The notes: a model not told the origin generated them from the letters alone. A DNA stretch of 64,000 nucleotides from Brevibacillus brevis (GCF_022026395.1 NZ_CP041767.1:5748001-5812000), one strand, 5' to 3'. Positions 33,568 to 43,161 are shown, numbered from the stretch's first letter. Made by a program: numbers and translations.

Positions 33568-34871
33568 AGAAGCACGCGAATCACTGGAGCAATTGGACTG
33601 GAAATGTACAAAGCCAGCCGAAGCAAGTCGCAATGCCAGAGTCCGTAGATGAGGTCGTGCAGCTTGTCCTTGCTTGCAAGAAGGCAGGTACACGGATTCG
33701 AGTCGTCGGCTCCGGTCATTCCTTCACTCGTCTCGTCCAGACAGAAGACTGCTTGCTATCCCTGGATCATCTCCAAGGAATCGTCAGTGTAGACCCTGCC
33801 TCTGATACCGTTGAAGTCTGGGCAGGCACCAAGCTCAAGACACTCGGACAACTCCTGCATCAAGCGGGCTACTCACAAGAAAACCTCGGAGACATTAACG
33901 CCCAGTCCATTGCAGGGGCTGTCAGCACCGGAACACATGGCACAGGCATTCATTTTGGCAGCATCTCCACGCAAGTCGTCGGGCTGACAGTCGTGACCGC
34001 ATCCGGGGAGGTTTTGGAAGTATCCGAGCAGGCCCGGTCTCAGCTGTTCAAAGCCATGCAAGTCTCTCTTGGTCTCTTGGGCATCATCGTGCGCGTCAAG
34101 CTGCGTGTCCTCCCAGCCTATCGCCTGCGCTACCAAAGCCGTCGCATGCCTCTCGAGAAGTGCCTGTCCTCTCTGGAGACGTTCAAAACCGAGCATCGGC
34201 ATTTCGAATTTTTTATCTTCCCGTATTCGGACACCGTTCAGGTGAAATTTATGAACGAGACCAGCGATCCCCCTAGCGGCAATCAGCGATGGAGCTATTT
34301 GAAAAAAATGGTGGTGGAGAATGGGCTGTTTTGGCTCTTGTCCGAGAGCTGCCGATTGCGTCCTTCTCTCACCAAAAGCGTCAGCAGGCTGTCCGCCCAA
34401 AGCGTTCCCTCTGTCCATGAAAGCGGCTACAGCCATCAGCTTTTCGCCACCCCTCGCCTTGTGCGTTTTTACGAAATGGAATACTGCTTTCCTGCCGAGC
34501 ATATGGGTGATGCCATACGGGAGCTCCGTCAGGCGATTGAGCAAGAGCGCTTTGCCGTTCATTTTCCGCTTGAATGCCGGTACGTGAAAAAGGACGACAT
34601 CTGGCTCAGTCCCGCCTATGAGCGTGATAGTGCCTTCATTGCCGTCCACATGTACAGGGGAATGCCGTACGAAGCGTATTTTGCCCGGATGGAGGAAATT
34701 TTCGCCCGATATGGCGGACGTCCGCACTGGGGGAAAATGCACAGCATGACCGCCGAGAGGCTTCATCAAGTCTACCCGCGCTTGCCCGATTTCCTCGCCA
34801 TTCGCTCTGAGCTCGACCCTGACGGCTTGTTTGTGAATTCGTATTTAGCCGAGTTGTTCGGAATATCCTGA
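33555..34871 (+). CDS. FAD-linked lactone oxidase (ALO/GULO family)
   Basis: About 438 residues from ATG 33555; the GTG/ATG start at 33498 would overlap the previous gene much further. An FAD-binding-4 domain has VVGSGHSFTRL (His likely flavin-linked), VWAGTKLKTLGQLL and NLGDINAQSIAGAVSTGTHGTG. A D-arabinono-1,4-lactone oxidase C-terminal domain ends with HWGKMHSMTAERLHQVYPRLPDF. It oxidises a sugar lactone or alditol with oxygen or another acceptor; the exact substrate is unknown. Confidence 0.87.
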   Translation: MLTVKKHANHWSNWTGNVQSQPKQVAMPESVDEVVQLVLACKKAGTRIRVVGSGHSFTRLVQTEDCLLSLDHLQGIVSVDPASDTVEVWAGTKLKTLGQLLHQAGYSQENLGDINAQSIAGAVSTGTHGTGIHFGSISTQVVGLTVVTASGEVLEVSEQARSQLFKAMQVSLGLLGIIVRVKLRVLPAYRLRYQSRRMPLEKCLSSLETFKTEHRHFEFFIFPYSDTVQVKFMNETSDPPSGNQRWSYLKKMVVENGLFWLLSESCRLRPSLTKSVSRLSAQSVPSVHESGYSHQLFATPRLVRFYEMEYCFPAEHMGDAIRELRQAIEQERFAVHFPLECRYVKKDDIWLSPAYERDSAFIAVHMYRGMPYEAYFARMEEIFARYGGRPHWGKMHSMTAERLHQVYPRLPDFLAIRSELDPDGLFVNSYLAELFGIS

Positions 34872-34888
34872 AGACCATCCTTACGCCA

Positions 34889-34932
34889 CAAAAATGCCCC
34901 CGACCAGATCATTCATGGCAGGGGCATTTTTC
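34889..34932. terminator. Bidirectional terminator
   Basis: AAAAATGCCCC and GGGGCATTTTT, 11 bp, between convergent genes. Confidence 0.85.
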
Positions 34933-34948
34933 TATCGAGCAGAACAAC

Positions 34949-36376
34949 TTAGCCTTGCGTTGGAAGATTCGGTTTATGCGCCTTTTTGCGTCCATAGCGC
35001 ACATAATAGAAGGTATAGAACAGCACGAGCGCACCAATTCCGTAGAAGAGGCCAATTCGCTGTGTCGGGTCAAACGCCGGGAAGATAAGAATGAATGTGC
35101 AAATAGCCAGACACAGGAGCGGCATCACTGGGTAAAACGGTGCTACAAACTGTAAATCTTCTATTTTTCCACCCTCACGCAAGTATTGACGGCGGAAGTT
35201 GAATTGAGAGAGAGCAATCCCCATCCACGTGAAGGTGACCGCAATACCGGATACAGACATGAGCAGCACGTATACCGTATCCGCTGCAACCACGCTGGTT
35301 AACAAGGACAGAAGCGAGAACGCCAGCGTTGCCAAGAGTGCGTTCAAGGGCACTTTACGCTTGGTCAATTTGCCAAAAACGGGATGCGCCATATTGCTAT
35401 GGGAAAGGGACCACAACAAGCGAGTGGCTGCGTACAAGCATGAGTTCCCGACAGACAACAAAGCCGTCAAGATGACGAAGTTCATGATATCCGCTGCAAA
35501 AGGAATCCCTACTGCATCAAATACCGTCACAAACGGGCTTTCCAAGAGCCCCAGCTCACTTGATGGAAAGAGGGCGGACAAGATCGTGACCGACGCCACA
35601 TAGAACACGAGAATACGAAACACAACGTTGCGAATCGCCCGCGGAATGGTCTTTTGCGGGTCTTCTGCTTCCCCGGCTGCGATTCCGATCAACTCAGAGC
35701 CTTGATAAGAGAATACGACGTTCATCATCGTCACAAAGACAATCGCAATGCCAAACGGGAATAGTCCCCCATCTGCTGAAAAGTTGGAGAGAAACGGAGC
35801 GGGTCTTCCTTCCATACTGACAATACCGAATATAGCACCTAGTCCGACAATAATAAACATAAGGACAGCCAACACTTTAATTCCGGCAAACCAGTACTCC
35901 GTTTCGGCAAACCCTTTTGTCGTCAACGCATTGAAGGCAAAGAGCAAAACGATAAAGAGCGCGCACCAAATCCAAATCGGCGTATCCGGGAACCACCGTT
36001 GCATGACCATGCCCGCGGCAGTAAACTCTACCCCGGCCGTTGTAGCAGACCCTAGCCAATACATCCATCCCAGTGTAAACCCGCTCGCCGGACCAATATA
36101 CTGGCTGGCGTAGGCTTGGAAAGAGCCTGTTACTGGCATTTTTACAGAAAGCTCACCCAGGCATGTCATGACCAAGTACAACAAAATCCCGCCGATGATA
36201 TAGGCGACAAGTGCTCCGCCAGGTCCAGCCTGATTGATCGTGAAGCCAGCGTTGAGGAAGAGCCCTGTCCCGATGACACCGCCTAACGACAGCATAAACA
36301 AGTGGCGACTTTTCATGGAGCGTTGTAGCTGTGTGTCTCTTTCATTCCCAGTGTTCATAAGATTCCTCTCTTTCAC
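34949..36376 (-). CDS. Amino-acid permease (AAT family)
   Basis: About 475 residues, 12 membrane segments. The start is a cytoplasmic RSMKSRHLFMLSLGGVIGTGLFLN, typical of AAT-family proton symporters, followed by GPGGALVAYIIGG and LGELSVKMPVTGSF. It lies 54 bp behind the DDAH gene and transcribes with it; uptake of arginine, methylarginine or citrulline is a reasonable inference. Possible earlier ATG (M1) versus M7 of the same frame is unresolved. Confidence 0.85.
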   Translation of the reverse strand: MKERNLMNTGNERDTQLQRSMKSRHLFMLSLGGVIGTGLFLNAGFTINQAGPGGALVAYIIGGILLYLVMTCLGELSVKMPVTGSFQAYASQYIGPASGFTLGWMYWLGSATTAGVEFTAAGMVMQRWFPDTPIWIWCALFIVLLFAFNALTTKGFAETEYWFAGIKVLAVLMFIIVGLGAIFGIVSMEGRPAPFLSNFSADGGLFPFGIAIVFVTMMNVVFSYQGSELIGIAAGEAEDPQKTIPRAIRNVVFRILVFYVASVTILSALFPSSELGLLESPFVTVFDAVGIPFAADIMNFVILTALLSVGNSCLYAATRLLWSLSHSNMAHPVFGKLTKRKVPLNALLATLAFSLLSLLTSVVAADTVYVLLMSVSGIAVTFTWMGIALSQFNFRRQYLREGGKIEDLQFVAPFYPVMPLLCLAICTFILIFPAFDPTQRIGLFYGIGALVLFYTFYYVRYGRKKAHKPNLPTQG

Positions 36377-36430
36377 CTGCTTTTTAAGAGGGCTATCAGG
36401 GGGCTATAAAAGAAGAGAGAACTGCCTGCG

Positions 36431-37195
36431 CTAGAAACGCAGGGACAGGCAGCTCAATCCTCCGTCTTGTTTTTGGAATTCAGACATTTCCAGCTCAATC
36501 ACATTGTAACCAGCGTCAGTGATTTGCTTTTTCGTGCTCTCAAAGCCCTTTGGAATAATCACGTAGTCGTTGATATGGATGCAGTTCGCTGAGTACTCGA
36601 CTTCTTTTTCCACGACCAGATGCTTGTACTGGCTAAACACTTCAGAATCGATGAACTCGCCAGCCAGAACCAGCAAGTCATTGCCAAGGTAGGCGATACC
36701 TGTTTTCAGGTGGAAAAACTCTTTCAACGGGACAATGGTGACTTCATATCCGTATTTAGAGAGAATCTCGCGGAACTGGATAGCTCCTTCTTCATTGGTG
36801 CGTGTCGACAGACCGACATAGAAATGGTTGTCTACCTGCATGACATCTCCACCATCGAGGAAGCCAGGGGCCTGAATATATTCAATCGTGTCATAAAAAC
36901 GAGGAAGCACCAATTTCATATCCTCAATTTCACCATTGCGGCTTTCTGCACCGGGATTGGTGATGACGGCGCACTTTTCCGTGAGGACAGCTGTGTCTTC
37001 CACAAACGTAGAATCCGGGAAACGCTCGTCCGCTTCCAGAACAGTTACATCCAGACCTGTCTGTTTCAGCGCTTCTACATAAGCGGCATGCTGTTTAAGA
37101 GCAAGTTCAAAATCAGGTGTACCCAAATCAGAAGTCGTCAAACCATTTACATAACTCTTTCCCGGTTTTCTTACAATCGCACGTGAAAATTTCAT
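36431..37195 (-). CDS. Dimethylarginine dimethylaminohydrolase (DDAH-like)
   Basis: About 254 residues from ATG 37195 behind AGAAGGGAG. Guanidino-group modifying fold: RFPDSTFVEDTAVL (substrate Asp/Glu), FLDGGDVMQVDNHFYVGLSTRTN, the catalytic His in FFHLKTGIAYLG and the nucleophile Cys249 in GGLSCLSLRF. DDAH converts methylated arginines to citrulline and methylamines. It is divergent from an IclR regulator and a RocB gene, consistent with methylarginine/arginine catabolism. Confidence 0.9.
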   Translation of the reverse strand: MKFSRAIVRKPGKSYVNGLTTSDLGTPDFELALKQHAAYVEALKQTGLDVTVLEADERFPDSTFVEDTAVLTEKCAVITNPGAESRNGEIEDMKLVLPRFYDTIEYIQAPGFLDGGDVMQVDNHFYVGLSTRTNEEGAIQFREILSKYGYEVTIVPLKEFFHLKTGIAYLGNDLLVLAGEFIDSEVFSQYKHLVVEKEVEYSANCIHINDYVIIPKGFESTKKQITDAGYNVIELEMSEFQKQDGGLSCLSLRF

Positions 37196-37347
37196 GATGA
37201 TAGATCTCCCTTCTGTTTTCGAATCTTGCTTTTGTCTAACAGTGGGCGACGGAGAAACGAGCATGTAAACGCTTCCTCATTTGCTGCTTTTTGCTTGTTC
37301 ATCGCCACCATATTGCATTCATTTTCTCTGAGCAATCACCCAGAAAT

Positions 37348-37364
37348 ATTCCGCATTGTGGAAT
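37348..37364. promoter_or_regulatory. IclR-type operator candidate
   Basis: ATTCCGCA-T-TGTGGAAT is a 17-bp palindrome with one mismatch, downstream of the DDAH start site and in the divergent region shared with the IclR gene. Confidence 0.5.
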
Positions 37365-37393
37365 CGCTTCTGCAATACAAAATTACACTCTTA

Positions 37394-37422
37394 ATGTAAA
37401 ATAGTTTCAAATTTTTTGTCAA
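37394..37422 (-). promoter_or_regulatory. Promoter of DDAH-permease unit
   Basis: Minus strand TTGACA (37422-37417), 17 bp, TTACAT (37399-37394). The palindrome lies about 25-40 bp past the likely start site. Confidence 0.65.
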
Positions 37423-37547
37423 TAAATTTTTGTCTCGTCTAAATTATATTGATTCGGCTGAAAAATTCTGATAGATTGAGGTCATATTAAGCTGGCGTGA
37501 CATGCAATGAGCAGTCACTATGCAACAAAGCCAGGAGGTAACCCACG

Positions 37548-38288
37548 TTGGTACAATCGATTGACCGGGCGATGAGCATCATCTCCGTCCTGGTATCAGA
37601 TCCTAACAAGCAGCATTGGTCCATCTCGGAAATTGCTGAACAAACGGACCTGCCGCTGAGTACGGTACATCGTTTAATTAGCAGCCTCATCAAGCATGGA
37701 CTCATCCTCCAGGTTCCTGAGAGCAAGCAGTACAAGGTCGGCTATACGTGGATGGAAATCGGGCTGCGCATCCTGGACAAGATGGATATGCGCGCTGTCG
37801 CCCGAACTGTCATGGAGCAACTGGCAGCAGACGTACGAGAAACTGTCTATCTGAACATTCCACAGGGCTCACATGCCATCGTACTCGAACGAGTGGAAGG
37901 TCCCATGTCTGTCAGAAGCATGGATAATCTGGGCGAGCGTATTCCGCTGCATATCGGTGCGGCAAACAAAACGATTCTCGCCAATATGAATCCAACCGAA
38001 GCAGAGCAAATCGTGACCGATTTAGTCCCGGATGCAGAAAAACGTCGCGAGCTGTTAGAACGACTGCCAGAAATCAGACAAAACGGCTATGCAGTCAGCT
38101 ACGGTGAGAAAACCGAGGGTACCGCATCCATTGCCGCTCCTATCTTCGGCGTTAACCAAAAGGTCGTAGGTGCTTTGAGTATCGGCGTTCCGAGCTATCG
38201 AATCAACGAGCAGCTCTTGTCCTCACTCATTGAACAAGCCCAACAAAGTGCCAAAGAAATTTCCCACAAGATCGGTGCCTTACCTTAA
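37548..38288 (+). CDS. IclR-family transcriptional regulator
   Basis: About 246 residues starting at TTG 37548 after AGGAGG. Winged-helix domain (SISEIAEQTDLPLSTVHRLISSLIKHGLI, about 20-50) and an effector domain with RIPLHIGAANKTILANM, GYAVSYGEKTEGTASIAAPIF and VVGALSIGVPSYRI. It probably controls both the divergent DDAH-permease pair and the downstream rocB-like gene. Confidence 0.92.
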   Translation: MVQSIDRAMSIISVLVSDPNKQHWSISEIAEQTDLPLSTVHRLISSLIKHGLILQVPESKQYKVGYTWMEIGLRILDKMDMRAVARTVMEQLAADVRETVYLNIPQGSHAIVLERVEGPMSVRSMDNLGERIPLHIGAANKTILANMNPTEAEQIVTDLVPDAEKRRELLERLPEIRQNGYAVSYGEKTEGTASIAAPIFGVNQKVVGALSIGVPSYRINEQLLSSLIEQAQQSAKEISHKIGALP

Positions 38289-38346
38289 TTTTTTTGCCCA
38301 CTAACCGGAAACAGTTTTCACTATACGGAAAACGGAGGCGTTTTTT

Positions 38347-39984
38347 ATGCAAAAATGGCAAACAAAAGAGCAGCTCATCGATCTCTTGTGCAATTTGGTA
38401 AGCATCCCAAGCATTACAGGATCATCTGCCGAGAAGGACTTGCCTGGCTACGTCGTCGATCAGCTTCGTACCCTGCCTTATTATCAAGCCAATCCCGATC
38501 ATGTGCGTGCGAATCCGACTGAAGATGGGCGCCATTTTGTCACTGCTTTGGTCAAAAAAGAAGGCGTACGGGACACCGTCATTCTCGTCAGCCATTTTGA
38601 TGTCGTCGACGTCGAGGATTACGGCGCCTGGATGAAGCATGCTTTTGATCCGAAGACCCTCACTCCTCTCTTCCAACAAAACCAAGCCGATATGCCAGCA
38701 GACGTTCAACAGGATATTCGAACCGGCAACTGGCTGTTTGGCCGTGGCACCATGGATATGAAATGCGGACTGACACTGCACATGTCGATGATTGAGCAAG
38801 CGATTGCTGGAGAGTTCGAGGGCAACATTTTGCTTCTGACCGTCCCTGACGAAGAGGTGAATTCTGTCGGGATGCGGGCAGCAGTCCCAGAGCTTTTGAA
38901 AATCGCCGAAGAGTTCGACCTGAGCTATACCACAGTGCTCAACTCGGAGCCGATGTTTACCCGCTATCCAGGGGATACGAATACGTACTTGTACACAGGC
39001 TCCATCGGAAAAGTGCTCCCAGGCTTCCTCTGCTACGGCAAAGAAACACATGTCGGCGAGCCTTTTGCCGGGTTGAACGGCAATTACATGGCCTCCCAAT
39101 TGACATGTGAACTCGAGCTGAACACATCCTTTTGCGAGGTCGTTGAGGGGGAAGCATCTCCTCCACCGACGAACCTGATTCAAAAGGATTTGAAAAAAGA
39201 GTACTCTGTGCAAATTCCGCACCGTGCCGTGACGCTGTTCAACCTGTTCCTGCTGGAAAAACAAATGGAAGATGTCGTAGAGCCGCTGCTGGAATCGGCA
39301 AGAAATGTTGCAGAGCGCATGAAGCAAAATTATCTCAAGCACGCGAGCCAGTTTGCCAACTTCGCGCCGTTTAGCCCGCGTGATCTGTCCATTTCCGTCA
39401 TGACTTACGAAGAACTGTATGCCTATGCGAAGAAAACGTACGGGGAAGAAAAACTGCGCCAGTTGGAAGCAGACGTGATCGCCAACCGCGGCGACAAGGA
39501 CGACCGTGACGCCACGATCGAGCTGGTGGATCAGTTAGCGATTCTGTGCAAAGAATTGTCGCCGATGATGATCTTGTTCTTCGCTCCACCGTTTTACCCG
39601 GCAGTCAGCTCGCGCAATCATCCTCTGATCCAACAAACGACGGAAGAGATGAAAGCATACGCGAGAGATCAGCACCAGGTCAATTTGGTCAAACAAAACT
39701 ACTTTGGCGGAATTTCTGACTTAAGCTACGTCGGACTCCAATATCCGGCGGCATCCATGAAGCCATTAGTAGCGAACATGCCTTTGTGGGACAACGGCTA
39801 CTCCATTCCGCTTCAGGAGCTCGAAGCTTTTGATGTACCTGTCATGAACCTCGGTCCAGTCGGACGTGATGCCCATCAGTGGACAGAACGCCTGGACATC
39901 GACTATGCATTTGATACGTTAAAAGACATGCTTCCTCGTTGCATCCAGTCTCTCTTGCAAAATGGGAAAGCTTTGAAGGAATAG
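38347..39984 (+). CDS. rocB: RocB-like M20 peptidase, arginine utilisation
   Basis: A 545-residue M20-family metallohydrolase of the RocB branch. Metal-ligand segments are VSHFDVVD, GRGTMDMKCGL and PDEEVNSVGM with the catalytic Glu. Close over its whole length to the RocB pattern, including FAPPFYPAVSSRNHP. RocB is required for arginine use in Bacillus though its exact reaction is unclear. Placed 58 bp after the IclR gene. Confidence 0.9.
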   Translation: MQKWQTKEQLIDLLCNLVSIPSITGSSAEKDLPGYVVDQLRTLPYYQANPDHVRANPTEDGRHFVTALVKKEGVRDTVILVSHFDVVDVEDYGAWMKHAFDPKTLTPLFQQNQADMPADVQQDIRTGNWLFGRGTMDMKCGLTLHMSMIEQAIAGEFEGNILLLTVPDEEVNSVGMRAAVPELLKIAEEFDLSYTTVLNSEPMFTRYPGDTNTYLYTGSIGKVLPGFLCYGKETHVGEPFAGLNGNYMASQLTCELELNTSFCEVVEGEASPPPTNLIQKDLKKEYSVQIPHRAVTLFNLFLLEKQMEDVVEPLLESARNVAERMKQNYLKHASQFANFAPFSPRDLSISVMTYEELYAYAKKTYGEEKLRQLEADVIANRGDKDDRDATIELVDQLAILCKELSPMMILFFAPPFYPAVSSRNHPLIQQTTEEMKAYARDQHQVNLVKQNYFGGISDLSYVGLQYPAASMKPLVANMPLWDNGYSIPLQELEAFDVPVMNLGPVGRDAHQWTERLDIDYAFDTLKDMLPRCIQSLLQNGKALKE

Positions 39985-39994
39985 CAAAGAGGAA

Positions 39995-40041
39995 AAGGTT
40001 CCGGTACCGATAGATTACTGTCGCACGGGAGCCTTTTTTTC
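39995..40041 (+). terminator. rocB terminator
   Basis: AAGGTTCCG pairs with CGGGAGCCTT using a G-U pair, followed by seven T. Confidence 0.65.
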
Positions 40042-40079
40042 TTATAATGAAGAAAAACCATTTCAAGGGAGGGTTACGC

Positions 40080-40463
40080 ATGGAATTTCAAGCGAAAGAA
40101 AATGGTTTTGTCACTCAACTGTCCTACGGTGAGCTGCACGTATCGGGTGATGAACAGTATGGCTTTCGCCCCTACCAGCTCTTGGTATCTTCCATCGCTG
40201 TTTGCAGTGGCGGTGTTTTGCGAAAAGTATTGGACAAGATGAGAATGGCGTGCACGGACATGAAGGTAACCGCAGATGTTCAGCGGAATGAGGCAGAGGC
40301 AAATCGGGTTGAAAAAATTCACCTCCACTTCATCATTACAGGTGAAAATATGAAAGAAGAAAAAGTGCAAAAGGCCATTGAAGCCGCAAGCAAAAACTGC
40401 CCGATGGTCCAATCTGTCAAGGGAAGCATCGTCGTAACCGAGTCCTTCGAATTGGTATCATGA
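40080..40463 (+). CDS. OsmC/Ohr-family protein
   Basis: About 127 residues from ATG 40080 behind AAGGGAGGG. The redox cysteines expected of OsmC-like peroxidases are in SSIAVCSGGVLRKVL and ASKNCPMVQSVKG. It would reduce organic hydroperoxides. Its stop overlaps the next ATG by 4 bp, tying it to the iron regulator; oxidative defence and iron acquisition are often linked. Confidence 0.85.
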   Translation: MEFQAKENGFVTQLSYGELHVSGDEQYGFRPYQLLVSSIAVCSGGVLRKVLDKMRMACTDMKVTADVQRNEAEANRVEKIHLHFIITGENMKEEKVQKAIEAASKNCPMVQSVKGSIVVTESFELVS

Positions 40464-42130
40464 CAGGAAATACAGTGCTAACGCCCAGTCCTTTGTTTTT
40501 GCTTCAAGACATACAGCAGGTCACCTTGTCACCGACTGAAGAATGGGCGTTTTCCGGCGAATCAACCCATGCTGTGCTCATCGTGACAAAAGGAACGGGC
40601 CAGATGCTGAACGAGTCGGATCAACAGGCTCTACTAGATGGAAGTGTACTCATCCTTTCTCGAGAATCTGCGAGGCAAGTACGCCCTGATACAGAAGAGC
40701 CACTCCGTCTCCTCGTACTCTATTTTGACGCCCTGCAACAGCAAGAGCAGGTCACCAACGCCTACAGTCCGAGTCTTTCCTGGCATCTTGACCACAGCTC
40801 GTGTTTATTTCACCAAGTCGATCACAGTACGGAGCTTGCCCTCACGCTGTATACTCATCGACAAGTCAGTGATCCGTTGGAAGCTTTTCAAAATCAAATT
40901 CGCTTTCAGCAATTGCTGCACCTGATTTGGAGCCATGCAGAACGGCAGGCTGCCGTAGAAACATCAAGCGTTGTCGATCAGACTATTTCTTACATGCATA
41001 CGAATTATGCCGAGCCAATCACCTTGGATGATTTGGCGAATCGAGCTGGCCTTACCCCTCGATATTACACCGAAGTCTTCAAGAAAAAGGTCGGAAAAAG
41101 CCCGATTGAATATTTGACGAGCTGCCGGATGGAGCATGCCAAGACGCTTCTGCGCGAATCGAATAAACGATTGCGTGGGGTAGCACGTCTGGTCGGGTAT
41201 GCCGATGAGTTTTACTTCAGCAGACGCTTTAAGCAGCAGGTCGGCGTGTCCCCGACTGGTTTTGTTCGCATGAATCAGAAGCAAATGGCACCCGTCACCT
41301 TTCACTATGCGGAGTATTTATTGGCACTCGGAATCAGACCGATTGGCGCTCCAGAAGAGCAGGTGACTTATTTACGTGAGCAATTACGGATGAAAGAGGC
41401 AGATGAGATTGTCAGCCTGCCCGAGAACACACCAGACTTAATCAAACCATTGCAACCGACATTTATTTTGACCGAATCGACAGGGGATAGCGCTGCTTTC
41501 TCCAAGATTGCACCTACTCTTGCCCTTCCGTGGCTGGATCGTGATGTATTTGGTCATCTGAAAACGTTGGCCGATGTGCTTGGCATGAAAGACCAGGCAC
41601 ACAGGTGGCTCAAGCAGCATGAACAGAAGGTTTTGAAGGCGAAGCGATGCATCGACGCGCATATTCAAAAGGAAGATACATTCTTGATCCTCAATGTGCG
41701 TCCACAGAGCCTATTGGCATACGGCGCCAGAAATATCGGGCATGTTCTGTACAAATCGTTGAAGCTGACACCACCCAAAATGATTCAAGAAGAGTTGACA
41801 CGCAACCCCAATTTCTGGGCGACCACAATCAACGAGCATCAATTAAGCCAGTATGCAGCAGATTGGCTCTTCGTTCATATTTTTGATGATGATCTCTCAC
41901 GGGCACACTTCCTAGAGTTAATGAAACAGGATGTCTGGCAACGAATTCCTGCGGTACAAAAAGGACAAGTGGTCATTCTTAATCCGATATGGTTTTCGTA
42001 TGATCCCCTCTCCCTCGACATTCAGCTGGAAGAGGCTGTCCAAATTTTGACCATGCAAACACCACCACATTGTCCAAAGAAAAACGGAACATTCTCCATG
42101 GATGAAAAGAGGGCATTCAGGGTAAGATGA
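40460..42130 (+). CDS. AraC regulator fused to siderophore-binding domain (Btr-like)
   Basis: About 556 residues. An N-terminal cupin-like region is followed by an AraC double HTH (about 167-273: LDDLANRAGLTPRYYTEVFKKKVGKSP then ARLVGYADEFYFSRRFKQQVGVSP). A FeuA-type binding domain covers about 285-540. B. subtilis Btr has the same layout and activates ferri-bacillibactin uptake when it binds the siderophore. The C-terminal domain aligns with the neighbouring lipoprotein, including GARNxGHVLYxxLxLTPP, so sensor and transporter read the same ligand. Confidence 0.9.
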   Translation: MTGNTVLTPSPLFLLQDIQQVTLSPTEEWAFSGESTHAVLIVTKGTGQMLNESDQQALLDGSVLILSRESARQVRPDTEEPLRLLVLYFDALQQQEQVTNAYSPSLSWHLDHSSCLFHQVDHSTELALTLYTHRQVSDPLEAFQNQIRFQQLLHLIWSHAERQAAVETSSVVDQTISYMHTNYAEPITLDDLANRAGLTPRYYTEVFKKKVGKSPIEYLTSCRMEHAKTLLRESNKRLRGVARLVGYADEFYFSRRFKQQVGVSPTGFVRMNQKQMAPVTFHYAEYLLALGIRPIGAPEEQVTYLREQLRMKEADEIVSLPENTPDLIKPLQPTFILTESTGDSAAFSKIAPTLALPWLDRDVFGHLKTLADVLGMKDQAHRWLKQHEQKVLKAKRCIDAHIQKEDTFLILNVRPQSLLAYGARNIGHVLYKSLKLTPPKMIQEELTRNPNFWATTINEHQLSQYAADWLFVHIFDDDLSRAHFLELMKQDVWQRIPAVQKGQVVILNPIWFSYDPLSLDIQLEEAVQILTMQTPPHCPKKNGTFSMDEKRAFRVR

Positions 42131-42140
42131 ACTCTATTAA

Positions 42141-42155
42141 TGAGAATCATTTTCA
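42141..42155 (+). promoter_or_regulatory. Fur box
   Basis: TGAGAATCATTTTCA matches the 7-1-7 Fur operator (TGATAATNATTATCA) at 12 of 14 arm positions, 18 bp before the binding-protein start codon. Confidence 0.8.
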
Positions 42156-42173
42156 CTCACGGAGGATATAACG

Positions 42174-43148
42174 ATGAAACGATCATGCATACAAGCTTGG
42201 CTGTCAGGATTGATGATTCTTTCCTTGTTCTTGCTCACGGCATGCGGCCAGACAGCCAGCCCCACTCCATCAGCACCTGCGCAAGAAAGTAAAAGCAGCG
42301 ATACTCGTGTCCTGAAGCACGCAAAGGGCGAATCTACCATTCCTGTGAAGCCTCAGCGCGTCGTAGTTCTGCAATATTTGGGCCCCATGCTTGCCCTTGG
42401 GGTGAAGCCAATCGGTGCGTTGAAGGGACATATGGAAGGTCCAGACATGGAGCCACTGGTTAGTGGAATCGAAGTCGTGGGAGATTATGATGCCTATAAT
42501 CTGGAGAAAATCCTCGAGTTGCAGCCTGACTTGATCCTCACCGGTACCGAAGTCGAGCAACAGGTATATGAAAAACTGACAAAAATTGCGCCTGTCGTGG
42601 CGATCGCCTTCGATCAGTATGATGTCTACGGGCATGTACAAAAGGTAGCGGAAGTTCTAGGTCGCGAGGAAGAAGGAAAGGCTTGGGAGCAGAAGTACAA
42701 AGCAAAGGTGGAAGAAGCACGTAAGTTGGTCCATGCTAAGGTCGGGAAAGACGAGACTGTTGCAGCACTAAACGTCCGTGCGAAAACGATTAAAATGTAC
42801 GGTGCTCGCAATATGGGCCATGTTTTGTATAACGATCTTCAGTTGACTCCACCGTCACTCATAAAGAGCGAGATCGAAAAAGACCCGCTGTTTTGGTCAA
42901 AAGACGTATCCATGGAGCTTCTACCGGAATATGCAGCCGACCATATTTTCCTGATGCTGTTCCCTGGAGAGGATGCCGCTCAGTATTTGAAAGAAATCGA
43001 GCAAAGCAGTCTGTGGAAAAACTTGCCCGCTGTCAAAAAGAATCAGGTTTATGTAGTCAATGTGGATAGATGGCTTGGCTACGACCCTATTCTGATTGAA
43101 AAGCAGTTAGATGAAGCTGTGCAGGATTTGACTGGAACGAAGAAATAA
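42174..43148 (+). CDS. Ferric-siderophore-binding lipoprotein (FeuA-like)
   Basis: About 324 residues; lipobox LTAC with Cys about 23, then a Ser/Pro linker. The mature protein has a helical-backbone binding fold: RVVVLQYLGPMLALGVKPIG, LQPDLILTG, and KMYGARNMGHVLY near residue 205. GGAGG precedes the ATG. No permease or ATPase is adjacent, so it must share a channel encoded elsewhere. Control by Fur and by the Btr-like activator is likely. Confidence 0.9.
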   Translation: MKRSCIQAWLSGLMILSLFLLTACGQTASPTPSAPAQESKSSDTRVLKHAKGESTIPVKPQRVVVLQYLGPMLALGVKPIGALKGHMEGPDMEPLVSGIEVVGDYDAYNLEKILELQPDLILTGTEVEQQVYEKLTKIAPVVAIAFDQYDVYGHVQKVAEVLGREEEGKAWEQKYKAKVEEARKLVHAKVGKDETVAALNVRAKTIKMYGARNMGHVLYNDLQLTPPSLIKSEIEKDPLFWSKDVSMELLPEYAADHIFLMLFPGEDAAQYLKEIEQSSLWKNLPAVKKNQVYVVNVDRWLGYDPILIEKQLDEAVQDLTGTKK

Positions 43149-43161
43149 TAAGATAGGGCAT

